Part shown: piece after piece, positions 1 through 7,611 of the stretch
Position numbering within the stretch: position 1 is the first letter of the stretch
Layout: every line of letters begins with the position of its first letter
DNA from: an uncultured Clostridia bacterium
GTDB taxonomy: Bacteria > Bacillota > Clostridia > TANB77 > CAG-508
Assembly (NCBI GenBank): GCA_934155165.1
Contig: CAKPGS010000014.1
Coordinates: forward strand, 1 to 30,084
DNA length: 30,084 nt
Reading direction: 5' to 3'
Made by a program: the position numbers and the translations under genes
Notes under the pieces: model-generated
Seen by the model: the letters and a program-made list of their open reading frames with translations, nothing else
Told to the model about the DNA's origin: nothing
Databases searched by the model: none

Positions 1-19
1 TACTTAAAACTTTTAACAT
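1..19 (-). CDS. 5' end of an unidentified gene, cut by the window edge
   Basis: Only the first six codons (MLKVLS) are inside the window. The start is placed at the ATG read from positions 19-17 because an AGGAGG ribosome binding site lies about 9 bases upstream (around 28-34). An alternative ATG nearer the binding site reads only four codons before a stop. The product cannot be identified. Its promoter (next entry) has a MerR-type layout, so the gene may be an inducible stress or detoxification gene; that is inference. Confidence 0.5.
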
Positions 20-44
20 ATGTTCATTCCTCCTATCTGTTTAT

Positions 45-75
45 TATATATCACTTAAAGTTAACTCCAAGTCAA
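45..75 (-). promoter_or_regulatory. MerR-family-type promoter with 7-4-7 inverted repeat operator
   Basis: Read on the minus strand there is a -35 TTGACT (70-75) and a -10 TATATA (45-50) separated by 19 bases, longer than the usual 17. The spacer holds an imperfect inverted repeat CTTGGAG-TTAA-CTTTAAG (54-71). Long spacers with a dyad between -35 and -10 are the hallmark of MerR-family activators, and CTTAAAG-N4-CTTTAAG is the arrangement described for the AdhR/NmlR-like branch. It would drive the gene beginning at position 19. Confidence 0.6.
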
Positions 76-120
76 GAGATTTTATAATTTTTTATTATAA
101 TTCTACCATAAAAAATTCAA

Positions 121-151
121 GCGGATCGCCCTAAGGACGCCGACCCCTACA
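121..151 (+). repeat. Short interspersed repeat, GGATCGCC...CGACCCCTACA type
   Basis: G+C-rich block in otherwise A+T-rich DNA, ending in CCCCTACA. A diverged copy lies in the opposite orientation at 20632-20663. It belongs to a family of seven short elements in this window that share the terminal CCTACA and sit only between genes. Confidence 0.7.
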
Positions 152-201
152 GCGTTTGACGCTAATATTTGTATAAATTACAATTCTTTTTCTTTTTAAA
201 G

Positions 202-236
202 AAAAAGAGATAACAAATTTTCGTTATCTCTTTTTT
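202..236 (-). terminator. Intrinsic terminator of the DUF1385-like gene, bidirectional
   Basis: An 8-bp stem GAGATAAC/GTTATCTC (207-214 with 223-230) is flanked by A and T runs that extend the stem to about 13 bp and give a T tract on either strand. It lies just past the stop codon of the minus-strand gene at 259-975. Confidence 0.8.
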
Positions 237-258
237 GAAATCATATTCCCTAAATTTT

Positions 259-975
259 TTATAACTTCTGTTTAAGATGATTCATTGCAGCAATTGCAAG
301 TTCAATGTTGCTATCCTTCGGTTCTTTTGTAGTAACTAAAAATTGTAATAATTTTCCTGGTAGATTTAAAGGAAAATTATTGCATAAAATTAGTGGAACA
401 AAAAACAAGATAAACTCGTTTATTTGATAACCAAAAAATTTATAAACTATAAAACCGATTATTTGAACTACAATGAAACTTGTGAGAATACATCCACCGC
501 ATTCTTTGCTTATCCTTGAATATTTTTTGGCTTCATTAACTGTTGGAATTTCTTTTGTTTCTATGTATGCTGCCATAACCATATGTTCTGCCCCATGATT
601 TCTTGCAAGCTCTATGCCGGATTTTTTTACATCTATTATTTCCGTTATTAAGCATATTGCATAAATAAGACATGGTATTAAGTACAGATATGAAAAAATC
701 GTATTGCAATCAACATACTCCTTAATTACAAATGCTTTAAGCATTTGTATCACAAAAATGATTATTAAAGCAATTGATAAAAAATTATCAATTTTATTCT
801 TTTCGCAATTAACTTTAATATCTCCATTTTTGCGAAATGCTGTTACCTCATATTTGGAATCAAAGATTGTAATGCTATCTTTTTTCGAGTAACTGCCTTC
901 AATTTTTCGGCTATTGTAAATTGGACCATCTGTTATATACTCATAAAAAATTATCCGTAAAAAACTTCCTATCAT
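259..975 (-). CDS. DUF1385-like (YqhQ-type) integral membrane protein
   Basis: The 238-aa protein has hydrophobic segments near residues 66-85, 92-113, 160-180 and 185-205. Between them is NHGAEH (about 126-131), then a segment with S-R and a CGGC pair. This corresponds to the family's conserved HGAEHK and RxHPRCGTSF elements, here degenerate: CGGCIL replaces RCGTSF. The family is widespread in Bacillota and its biochemical function is unknown. The start has a GGAGGT binding site about 7 bases upstream. The gene stands alone with its own promoter (1020-1048) and terminator (202-236). Family assignment is moderately sure because it rests on two short motifs. Confidence 0.6.
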   Translation of the reverse strand: MIGSFLRIIFYEYITDGPIYNSRKIEGSYSKKDSITIFDSKYEVTAFRKNGDIKVNCEKNKIDNFLSIALIIIFVIQMLKAFVIKEYVDCNTIFSYLYLIPCLIYAICLITEIIDVKKSGIELARNHGAEHMVMAAYIETKEIPTVNEAKKYSRISKECGGCILTSFIVVQIIGFIVYKFFGYQINEFILFFVPLILCNNFPLNLPGKLLQFLVTTKEPKDSNIELAIAAMNHLKQKL

Positions 976-1019
976 AATATGACCTCCTTTTATTCTACAT
1001 AAGTAAAAGTTACATAAAG

Positions 1020-1048
1020 ATTATAACATACAACTATGTTAAACGCAA
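1020..1048 (-). promoter_or_regulatory. Promoter of the DUF1385-like gene
   Basis: On the minus strand TTGCGT (1043-1048), a 17-base spacer and a perfect TATAAT (1020-1025). It starts immediately after the stop codon of the upstream permease gene, giving a leader of about 38 bases. Confidence 0.65.
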
Positions 1049-3715
1049 TTAAATATTATCATTTCTAATTGTTTCAATTATGTTTTGTTTATTTATTTTG
1101 CTCATAGAATATTTCATTATAATTCCTATTATAATTGAAACAAATATAATTGATATTATAATTGCTTTTAATGGTAAGTTATAGCTCATTTGCATATTAT
1201 CTTTAAATACATTATACATTCCATATGAAAGCAATATTCCTATTGGTATTCCAATTATTAAAGATTTAACTCCATAGAAAATACTTTCTAATCTTATCAT
1301 TCTATTAAATTCTTTTTTGGTCATTCCTATTGATTTTAACATTGCAAATTCTTTTTTTCTTAAATTCATATTTGTAGTTATAGTATTAAATATATTAGTA
1401 ATTCCTATTAAAGTAATTACACCTATAAATCCATATAAGAATATTGATATAACAAGTACTACAGCATTTTGTGCTCTTACACTTTCTTGAATATTAAAAA
1501 TTCTAATTTCACTATCTTCTATATTTTTTTCTTGTTTGTATTGTTCTATTTCTTCATCTAATTTATCAGCATCTTTTGTTTTTGCATACATTGAAATTGT
1601 TTCATAATCTCCAATATTTTTTTCTAACCATTCATCACTTACAATTAATGTGGCTTCTGTATTATACAAATTATTTATACCTTTTACTGTTTCTTCTGTT
1701 TTATTCATTATTTTTATACTGTAATCTTTATTATTTATTTTTCCTTGTATTGTATCTCCTTTTTTCCAGTTATACATACTTCCTTGTGCTTTTTTTCCAT
1801 TTTCAACAGTATTTATATTATTATCTACTAATATTGCTCCATCTTTGTAGCTATCATAATTTCCGCCTATCTTTTTTAAGTATCTATTATACTCATCTTT
1901 ACTAAGTGATACAATGTTCACAGTGTCAATTTCTACATTAGCTAAATAATGTTCTTTTATATATTTTCCATATTCAGTTAATTCTGCTTTGTGTTTGTCA
2001 TCCATAGGCATTTCCAATGAATTATATTTATTTATTGAATATTCATCAACATCTGCTAAATTAGATATATCTGATAATATTTTAGTATTTTTTTCTTTTT
2101 CTTTTAAATATTCTTCTTTATCTTCTGGAGATACATTATTGTTGCAATAAACAACATAGTCATAGTCAATTTCTGTATAATATGCACTTGACATTTTAAA
2201 TCCATATTCTATAAAGCTTGATATTGCAATAAATATTACAACACTTACAATTATTGAAATAACTGTTGTTCTGTACTTTTTCTTACTTCTTTTTAAGTTT
2301 TTATATGCAATTTCTCCTCCTGTTTTAAATATTTTTGTTATTATTTTAGGACATTTTATTTTCTTAGCTTTTAGTTTTACATCTTCTGAACTTCTTATAG
2401 CTTCAATAGGAGTTACTTTTGATGCCTTTTTTGCAGATTTTTTACATGATAGCCATATTGTTATAGTTGCAACAACAATACTAACTATAATAGCACTCCA
2501 AGATATACTATATGTTAGCAAAGAACTGTTTGTAACAAAGTCTTTTAAGATATAATTTACAACTTGCACTAAAATATAAATTGCCAAAATTCCGCTTAAA
2601 ATTCCTAAAGGAATCCCTATTATTCCTAAAATAAATCCCTCAAAATATACACTTTTCTTTATTTGTTTTTTTGTTGCTCCTATGCTTGAAAGCATACCAT
2701 ATTGCTTTAACCTTTCTGTAATTGAAATTGCAAATCCATTTCGTATTACAAACACACTTGAAACCAATACTATAGCCATTATAAATGCTCCCAGGCCATA
2801 TATTAATTTTAAAGTTTCATCGCTTAAATTTGCACCTTCATATGCTAATAATTCAGAGTTTATTTTTATATCATATTTATAGCTTTTATATTTGTTTCGT
2901 AATCCTCCAAAAGTATATTGTGGTTCTGTATCATTTTCGTTTTTTTCCATTTTATTTATATTTTCTGTATTTTTAACATAATCATAAGGATTTGCATATA
3001 AAACAGCTATATTAGTTTTATTTTCTATTTTTTGCATTTTTGTAAGAACTGTGAACCATGGAGCCTCCATAGGTTCAATACAAGTTTCTGGCCTTTCAAT
3101 TATTCCTACAATTTTATAAGTTTTTACTTTGGAATTTATAATTTTCTCTTGTTGAATTTCTTCATTTTCACCTGTATTGTTTAAATAAGAATTATGTTTG
3201 TTTAATTTTGTACCATCTTCTAATTGTAATTCTCCTACATCTAATGTTATAGTGTCTCCAACTTTAAAATTTGTTTTATATTTTTCGTTTATTCTTGTTG
3301 AAATTGCAAGCTCTGAATCATTTTCAGGTAGTCTCCCCTCTTTTATGTCTATTGCCATGTTTTTTAAAAAATTATCATCCATTGAAATAACATTAACATA
3401 AGGCTTTTCTTCGTCAGTTGTAACTTTTGCATTTGGTATGTAGCTAAATCCAAGTTCTTCAGATAAATAATAGTTTTCAACTCCCCTATTTTCTTCTATA
3501 TATTTTAGCTCATCTTTAGGTACATCGTAAAAAATTGTATGATAATTTCCAGAATTTCTTTTTGAAGTTTCTACAAAAGTCTTTTGAAAGCTTGTTACTA
3601 AACCTGCGACTCCACATATTAAAGCAGTTGATAATATAATTCCAATTATAATTACTATTGACCTTTTTTTGTTTAGCTTTAAATCTTGTATACTTAGTTC
3701 ATTTAAAACTTTCAT
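1049..3715 (-). CDS. ABC transporter permease with two FtsX/MacB-like units
   Basis: This 888-aa membrane protein appears to be a tandem duplication of the MacB/LolC design. A transmembrane helix (about 19-41) is followed by a large extracytoplasmic domain (about 45-300) and three helices of a first FtsX domain (about 304-425). A further helix (about 482-502) precedes a second extracytoplasmic domain (about 505-760) and three more helices (about 762-877). KQYGMLSSIGATKKQ and KEFAMLKSIGMTKKEF are matching coupling-loop motifs in the two halves. It forms a transporter with the ATPase encoded just upstream, with which it overlaps by one base. Family members export lipoproteins or peptides or act in antimicrobial-peptide resistance; the substrate here is unknown. 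Confidence 0.88.
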   Translation of the reverse strand: MKVLNELSIQDLKLNKKRSIVIIIGIILSTALICGVAGLVTSFQKTFVETSKRNSGNYHTIFYDVPKDELKYIEENRGVENYYLSEELGFSYIPNAKVTTDEEKPYVNVISMDDNFLKNMAIDIKEGRLPENDSELAISTRINEKYKTNFKVGDTITLDVGELQLEDGTKLNKHNSYLNNTGENEEIQQEKIINSKVKTYKIVGIIERPETCIEPMEAPWFTVLTKMQKIENKTNIAVLYANPYDYVKNTENINKMEKNENDTEPQYTFGGLRNKYKSYKYDIKINSELLAYEGANLSDETLKLIYGLGAFIMAIVLVSSVFVIRNGFAISITERLKQYGMLSSIGATKKQIKKSVYFEGFILGIIGIPLGILSGILAIYILVQVVNYILKDFVTNSSLLTYSISWSAIIVSIVVATITIWLSCKKSAKKASKVTPIEAIRSSEDVKLKAKKIKCPKIITKIFKTGGEIAYKNLKRSKKKYRTTVISIIVSVVIFIAISSFIEYGFKMSSAYYTEIDYDYVVYCNNNVSPEDKEEYLKEKEKNTKILSDISNLADVDEYSINKYNSLEMPMDDKHKAELTEYGKYIKEHYLANVEIDTVNIVSLSKDEYNRYLKKIGGNYDSYKDGAILVDNNINTVENGKKAQGSMYNWKKGDTIQGKINNKDYSIKIMNKTEETVKGINNLYNTEATLIVSDEWLEKNIGDYETISMYAKTKDADKLDEEIEQYKQEKNIEDSEIRIFNIQESVRAQNAVVLVISIFLYGFIGVITLIGITNIFNTITTNMNLRKKEFAMLKSIGMTKKEFNRMIRLESIFYGVKSLIIGIPIGILLSYGMYNVFKDNMQMSYNLPLKAIIISIIFVSIIIGIIMKYSMSKINKQNIIETIRNDNI

Positions 3716-4398
3716 TATTTTCCATTCCTTTCATCTTTTATTATTTTTCCATCATCTATTGTTATAATTCTATCTGCTTCTAAGGCTATTTTTTCATCGT
3801 GAGTTATTATAATAACTGTTTGATTATATTTTTTATTTGAAAGTCGTAATAATGAAATTATTTCATCACTTGCTTTAGAATCTAAGTTACCTGTTGGTTC
3901 ATCTGCAAGCATTAATGCAGGTTCATTCATCATAGCCCTACCAATAGAAACACGTTGTTGTTGTCCTCCAGATAATTGGTTTGGCAAGTTAAATCTTCTT
4001 CTTTCTAGTCCTAAAGTTATTAATAATTCATTAATTCTTTTATTATCAACTTCTCTACCATCAAGTTTTGTAGGTAATGTAATATTTTCTGCAACATTCA
4101 ATACAGGTATTAAATTATAAAATTGATAGATAAGTCCTACCTGCCTTCTTCTAAAAATAGCAAGATTATCATCATTTAAGGTATAAATGTCTTTACCATC
4201 TATATACACTTTTCCGGAAGTTGGTCTATCCACACCACCAATTAAATGCAATAAAGTAGATTTTCCACTTCCGCTAGAGCCAATAATTGCAACAAATTCT
4301 CCCCTCTCAACAGAAAAAGAAATATTGTCTACAGCTTTAACTGTATTTTCTCCCTTTCCATATGTTTTGCATAAATTTTCAACTTTTAATATTTCCAT
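3715..4398 (-). CDS. ABC transporter ATP-binding protein, MacB/LolD type
   Basis: The 227-aa cytoplasmic ATPase carries the full motif set: Walker A GSSGSGKST (40-48), Q-loop Q92, signature LSGGQ (142-146), Walker B ALMLADE with catalytic E167, and switch H200 in ITHD. Length and motifs fit the LolD/MacB/BceA group that powers FtsX-type permeases by mechanotransmission rather than conventional transport. GGAGG lies upstream of the start. The stop codon overlaps the permease start by one base, so the two are translationally coupled. Paired direct repeats at the promoter suggest control by a response regulator. Confidence 0.93.
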   Translation of the reverse strand: MEILKVENLCKTYGKGENTVKAVDNISFSVERGEFVAIIGSSGSGKSTLLHLIGGVDRPTSGKVYIDGKDIYTLNDDNLAIFRRRQVGLIYQFYNLIPVLNVAENITLPTKLDGREVDNKRINELLITLGLERRRFNLPNQLSGGQQQRVSIGRAMMNEPALMLADEPTGNLDSKASDEIISLLRLSNKKYNQTVIIITHDEKIALEADRIITIDDGKIIKDERNGK

Positions 4399-4428
4399 TT
4401 TTCTTCCTCCTTAAATATGTTGTATTTA

Positions 4429-4460
4429 GTATAAGCATTTAAAGTGACTATTAAGTGACT
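4429..4460 (-). promoter_or_regulatory. ABC operon promoter with 11-bp-spaced direct repeats
   Basis: The -10 is TATACT (4429-4434, minus strand). No good -35 exists. Instead AGTCACTT occurs twice, at 4453-4460 and 4442-4449, exactly 11 bases (one helical turn) apart and ending about 7 bases from the -10. This is the geometry of OmpR-family response-regulator sites that replace a weak -35. The same octamer is not seen upstream of the response regulator in this window. Confidence 0.55.
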
Positions 4461-4482
4461 CTCAAACTAAAAAAATTGTCAC

Positions 4483-4508
4483 AAAAAAATCACCAAAAAT
4501 ATTGGTGA
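4483..4508 (-). terminator. Intrinsic terminator (minus strand)
   Basis: A 7-bp stem TCACCAA/TTGGTGA (4490-4496 with 4502-4508) is followed on the minus strand by seven T. It insulates the ABC promoter from transcription arriving from the HAD/GNAT genes. Confidence 0.75.
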
Positions 4509-4563
4509 GCTTTTCATAATGTAATATAAAAATCTTTTACAATAGCAAATTAAAATTTCTTAG

Positions 4564-4713
4564 AATATAATTTATAGAGGTGTTTTAATAAATAAATTTA
4601 AAATAAAAGATATTTTAGGCAAAGTTGTTATTATTCATGACTCTCCAGATGACTTTAAAACTCAACCAAGTGGAAATTCTGGAACAAGAATTGCTTGTGG
4701 TAAAATAGAATAG
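4564..4713 (+). pseudogene. Relic of a Cu/Zn superoxide dismutase (C-terminal ~38 codons)
   Basis: The open frame from 4564 to the stop at 4711-4713 has no convincing start. Its translation contains KDILGKVVIIHDSPDDF and then SGNSGTRIACGKIE. These match the end of SodC proteins: the VVH copper-ligand histidine followed by DD, and the GNAGxRxACGxI block with the active-site arginine and disulphide cysteine. The N-terminal three quarters of a SodC is missing. Upstream lie a TATAAT-like box and an AGAGGTG element, so an internal deletion may have joined the old leader to the 3' end; that part is inference. Confidence 0.75.
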
Positions 4714-4731
4714 ATTTTTCTATTCTATTTT
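4702..4731. terminator. Perfect 12-bp hairpin between convergent genes
   Basis: AAAATAGAATAG (4702-4713) pairs with CTATTCTATTTT (4720-4731) around a 6-base loop. It overlaps the stop codon of the superoxide dismutase relic and lies just beyond the stop of the HAD gene at 4745, so it can serve either strand. Confidence 0.65.
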
Positions 4732-4744
4732 ATTATCCTAAATT

Positions 4745-5557
4745 CTATAAATACTCTTTTAAAAATTCAACAATTCCATTTTCTATATTTGTTTTCTTAG
4801 CAATATATTTCGATACTCTTTTTACTTCTGGCAAAGCATTTTTCATAGCAACACCTACACCACATTTTTGTAACATATCAATATCATTTAAGCTATCACC
4901 AAAGGCTATAATGTTTTTATTTTCTATGTTTTCTATCTGAGCAATTTTGCTTATGCCATTATATTTTTCAACTCCTTTTTGAGAAACTTCTAACCATTTA
5001 ACATCTTTAAATGAATCTTGCATTATATTTACATCTAAATTTGGAAATTCAGATGTAAATATTTCTAAGTATTCTTCTACAAATTTATTATTGTTAAATC
5101 CAATTGAAATATGAGATATTTGTAGAATTTTTTCTATAATTTCTATTTCATTTTTGTAATTATAGTATTGAATAATTTCATCATTATAAAATTTTCTATT
5201 CACAAATTTATAAATATAATCCTTGTTACATACACTAATATCATTAAATTTCTTTTCATCAAAAAAAGTTAATATATTTTTTACATCTTCTTTTGGCATT
5301 TCATTAATATAAATATTGACCCATTTTCCATCATTTTTATAAACAGTTGCTCCTGCATCACTTACAATATAATTTGCAAATTCCGCTCCATCTGTTGCTA
5401 TACAAGCTGATTTTAGTATTCTACCTGTTGCAATTACAATAATATATCCTTTTTCCTTTAAATCTTTCAAGTATTGTTTAGATAGTTCTGTTATTTTTCC
5501 ATTTTCATTTAGTAAAGTTCCATCTAAATCCATTACAATCATCTTTTTACAATTCAT
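4745..5557 (-). CDS. Cof-type HAD-superfamily hydrolase
   Basis: The 270-aa protein opens with the HAD nucleophile motif DLDGTLL (aspartates near residues 10 and 12) and has ATGR (motif II) in the early part. It ends with GDSLNDIDML, the Cof/subfamily IIB acidic motif. The central 130 residues form the type C2 cap. Cof-type enzymes dephosphorylate sugar phosphates, flavin mononucleotide or pyridoxal phosphate; the substrate here is unknown. The start is moved to the second methionine of the open frame because GGAG lies 6 bases ahead of it. The gene follows the GNAT gene closely and is probably cotranscribed with it. Confidence 0.87.
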   Translation of the reverse strand: MNCKKMIVMDLDGTLLNENGKITELSKQYLKDLKEKGYIIVIATGRILKSACIATDGAEFANYIVSDAGATVYKNDGKWVNIYINEMPKEDVKNILTFFDEKKFNDISVCNKDYIYKFVNRKFYNDEIIQYYNYKNEIEIIEKILQISHISIGFNNNKFVEEYLEIFTSEFPNLDVNIMQDSFKDVKWLEVSQKGVEKYNGISKIAQIENIENKNIIAFGDSLNDIDMLQKCGVGVAMKNALPEVKRVSKYIAKKTNIENGIVEFLKEYL

Positions 5558-5584
5558 TCTATTCTCCATATCAACATAATATTT

Positions 5585-6052
5585 TTATAATCTCATTTTC
5601 TTAGCATATTCATCTTCCATAAAATTAAAACTTTCATACATTTTCATAGCTATTGGATTTTTTGTACTTAGTTTAAATCTTGTTATACCTAATTTTTTTC
5701 CTAGATTTATGCATTCTTTAAACACCTTTTTTTGATAACCTTTATTTCTATATTCTTCTTTTGTATAGACACTTGTAATGTATCCAACTTTACAACTCAA
5801 ATCATCTGCCTGTGGAAAATATTTAAATATAATAAGTCCACAAATTGATACAAGTTCATCTTCAACATATGTTCCATACATAAATAAATCTTTTTCTAAG
5901 TTTTCTTTTAAAAATTCTCTTGTTTTATTAATTAAAATTTTTTCATCTATGCCTAAATTATTTTCGAAATCAACCTTTTGTAATGATATTCTTAATGGTA
6001 TTATTTCTTCTATATTTGTTTGATTTAATCTTTTTATTTTTACTTTTTCCAT
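5585..6052 (-). CDS. GNAT-family N-acetyltransferase
   Basis: The 155-aa protein has the GNAT fold signature: a strand (VGYITSVYT) followed by YRNKGYQKKV (about 101-110), a variant of the acetyl-CoA pyrophosphate-binding R/QxxGxG/A loop. The C-terminus has NPIAMKMYESFNF, the usual N-x-A-x-x-x-Y-x-x-x-G/N-F element. Substrate unknown. GGAG lies about 10 bases before the start, next to the stop of the upstream MFS relic. The intact HAD gene follows 28 bases downstream. It was probably once the third gene of an operon starting at 7012. Confidence 0.85.
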   Translation of the reverse strand: MEKVKIKRLNQTNIEEIIPLRISLQKVDFENNLGIDEKILINKTREFLKENLEKDLFMYGTYVEDELVSICGLIIFKYFPQADDLSCKVGYITSVYTKEEYRNKGYQKKVFKECINLGKKLGITRFKLSTKNPIAMKMYESFNFMEDEYAKKMRL

Positions 6053-6065
6053 TTTTTATTTGCTC

Positions 6066-6427
6066 CTATTTTAAATTTCTTTTTCTTTTTCTTAAATCTA
6101 TTAAATAATAAGCTATACTTATTTGAGCTATCATAAATAATGCAGATAATCCAAGCATATATCTTAAGCCTATTTCATACATTAAACCGCATAAATACAC
6201 ACCTATTGCTTCTTCTAAAAACCTAATTATATGGCATATATTTGAAAAACTTAACTGATATTTATTTTCTAATCTATTTATATATACTGCATCACAAATG
6301 TTTTCGTATGATGTTGAAATAAATATAGTCCATGTACTAGTTGTCTAAAATTTCCCCATAAGCCAACAGATATACTAAAAAAAGCTAGCATAATTAATAT
6401 TTTATCTTCTTCTTTTACTTTGTTCAT
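6066..6427 (-). pseudogene. Collapsed MFS transporter gene (deletion plus frameshift)
   Basis: A normal start (ATG at 6427, with GGAGTAAC inside the end of the upstream gene) begins MNKVKEEDKILIMLAFFSI and SVGLWGNFRQ, the first helix of an MFS protein. That frame then stops. A second frame, beginning near ISTSYENICDAVYINR, continues through two hydrophobic segments and ends in a basic tail with a stop at 6066. A full MFS protein has about 400 residues; only about 30 N-terminal and 85 C-terminal residues remain, so most of the middle is gone and the junction is out of frame. Relic status is clear; the original substrate is not knowable. Confidence 0.7.
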
Positions 6428-6430
6428 TTG

Positions 6431-7012
6431 TTACTCCATTTCGTTTATATAATTATATATTTCGTTCCAATTTAATAGGGTTTCTATATTTTCGTATAAA
6501 TTATCATCATTTGAAATTCTTATTGCTCTAATTCCAGCTTTTGAAACATCAACACAATTATTTAATTGGTCATCTATAAATATATCTATTTTTTCTGTTT
6601 TGCATACTGGTGCTTTACTTCTTGCGTTAACTATTAATTTATCATAATAGATATTATTTTTATCCAACCAATTTTTACTTAATTCGTAAGGATCCTCATG
6701 AAATTCTGAATCTCTTGCTGTAATAATATAAATTTTATGTCCTTCATCATGTAATTTATTTATTACTTCTACACAACCTTCTCTTGGTTCTGCTTTTTTC
6801 GTAATTTCTTCTTGTATAACACCTAAAAAATATTTTAATTCCTCATAAGTAAATCCATACTTTATTTGATATGTATTTCCGTTATTTCGGTCTTCAACGT
6901 ATTTATTATCTTTAATTTCTTTTCCTAATTTATTAGCATATTTTTCTGCTGCTAGTTTTAATTCATCTATAATATCTGTTAAAGTTCCATCTATATCTAT
7001 TCCTATATTCAT
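6431..7012 (-). CDS. HAD-like 5'-nucleotidase (NT5C-type)
   Basis: The 193-aa protein starts MNIGIDIDGTLTD with the HAD aspartates D6 and D8. It has IYIITARDSE (motif II) mid-protein and TEKIDIFIDDQ (motifs III/IV) near residue 140. It resembles the N-terminal half of the fusion protein at 10931-12355, sharing the KNWLDKNNIYYDKLI segment almost word for word, so the two are paralogues. NT5C-type enzymes remove phosphate from (deoxy)nucleoside monophosphates; specificity here is unproven. The start is set at 7012, not at an upstream in-frame codon at 7090, because AAAGGAG lies 6 bases before it and the terminator and promoter at 7041-7103 occupy the region upstream. Confidence 0.8.
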   Translation of the reverse strand: MNIGIDIDGTLTDIIDELKLAAEKYANKLGKEIKDNKYVEDRNNGNTYQIKYGFTYEELKYFLGVIQEEITKKAEPREGCVEVINKLHDEGHKIYIITARDSEFHEDPYELSKNWLDKNNIYYDKLIVNARSKAPVCKTEKIDIFIDDQLNNCVDVSKAGIRAIRISNDDNLYENIETLLNWNEIYNYINEME

Positions 7013-7040
7013 TTTCTTCTCCTTTATCAATTTTTTATTT

Positions 7041-7069
7041 GTTATATCATTATTTATTTTAAAAGTAAA
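7041..7069 (-). promoter_or_regulatory. Promoter of the 5'-nucleotidase/GNAT operon
   Basis: On the minus strand TTTACT (7064-7069), 17 bases, TATAAC (7041-7046). The predicted start of transcription is about 22 bases before the ATG at 7012. The element is near-identical (29 positions, 4 differences) to the promoter at 7492-7520. Confidence 0.6.
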
Positions 7070-7070
7070 G

Positions 7071-7103
7071 AAGAAGGAATTATTAAACAAACAATTCCTT
7101 CTT
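7071..7103 (-). terminator. Terminator of the 66-aa gene
   Basis: A perfect 11-bp stem AAGAAGGAATT/AATTCCTTCTT (7071-7081 with 7093-7103) is followed on the minus strand by TTTACTTTT. The T-rich tail is also the -35 region of the next promoter, so terminator and promoter are fused. Confidence 0.7.
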
Positions 7104-7108
7104 TCTTA

Positions 7109-7121
7109 ATATTCAACTGAA
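7109..7121 (+). repeat. Left arm of 13-bp inverted repeat flanking the 66-aa gene
   Basis: ATATTCAACTGAA here is the exact reverse complement of 7449-7461. The two arms enclose a 353-bp unit containing only the 66-aa gene. Confidence 0.6.
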
Positions 7122-7184
7122 AATATTTTAGTAAATACAATATGTTCCTTTAATTTTATGCATATCTTCTATAACACGGTAACA

Positions 7185-7385
7185 TTATAAAACTGTTTTT
7201 GAATTTGCCGCTTCTATTAAAGATTGTTCCATCATTACTTCATTTTCGTGGGTTCTAATTTGTATTTCATTTTCAAGATTTGCCCAATCCGAGGCAGTAC
7301 CTTTATCCTTATCTTCTATTAATACAAGCCTACCACCTAAATCTTTAAGCTCATCAGCAATTTCTTCATTGAAATTTTTACTCAT
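7185..7385 (-). CDS. Unknown 66-aa acidic protein
   Basis: A small soluble protein beginning MSKNFNEEIADELKDLGGR and rich in Asp and Glu; no signal peptide, membrane segment or recognised motif. GGAGG lies about 7 bases before the start, so translation is well supported. The gene has its own promoter (7492-7520), a leader of about 100 bases and a terminator (7071-7103), so it is monocistronic. A 13-bp inverted repeat flanks it. I do not recognise the family. Its position beside a toxin-antitoxin operon and relic genes suggests an accessory locus. Confidence 0.7.
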   Translation of the reverse strand: MSKNFNEEIADELKDLGGRLVLIEDKDKGTASDWANLENEIQIRTHENEVMMEQSLIEAANSKTVL

Positions 7386-7448
7386 TTTTTCCTCCTTAAC
7401 AAATCTGTTTACGAGTTTCTCATAGCATTTGGGTTGTTCTTCTCATTG

Positions 7449-7461
7449 TTCAGTTGAATAT
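7449..7461 (+). repeat. Right arm of 13-bp inverted repeat flanking the 66-aa gene
   Basis: TTCAGTTGAATAT is the exact reverse complement of 7109-7121. In the transcript of the 66-aa gene the arms would lie in the 5' leader and the 3' untranslated region and could pair. Confidence 0.6.
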
Positions 7462-7491
7462 GTAATTTTAATAAACAAATTGAATACATAG

Positions 7492-7520
7492 ATAATATCA
7501 CTATTCACTTTAAAAGTAAA
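7492..7520 (-). promoter_or_regulatory. Promoter of the 66-aa gene
   Basis: Minus strand TTTACT (7515-7520), 17-base spacer, TATTAT (7492-7497). A 7-bp hairpin AAATGCA/TGCATTT (7525-7542) lies directly upstream, repeating the hairpin-then-promoter order seen at 7041-7103. Confidence 0.6.
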
Positions 7521-7611
7521 GGAAAAATGCAAAAGTGCATTTGCTATATTTGTACAATAAAATATAAACATTTTTTCTTATTTTTTTATAGTAATTTTTT
7601 ATTGGGTGTGT

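Noticed and set aside
1576..1905. Plus-strand 109-codon frame
   Set aside because: Antisense to the permease, with Leu/Tyr/Phe-rich composition and no translation signal.
7013..7090. Longer start for the 5'-nucleotidase-like gene
   Set aside because: It would place coding sequence over the promoter and terminator, and AAAGGAG supports 7012.
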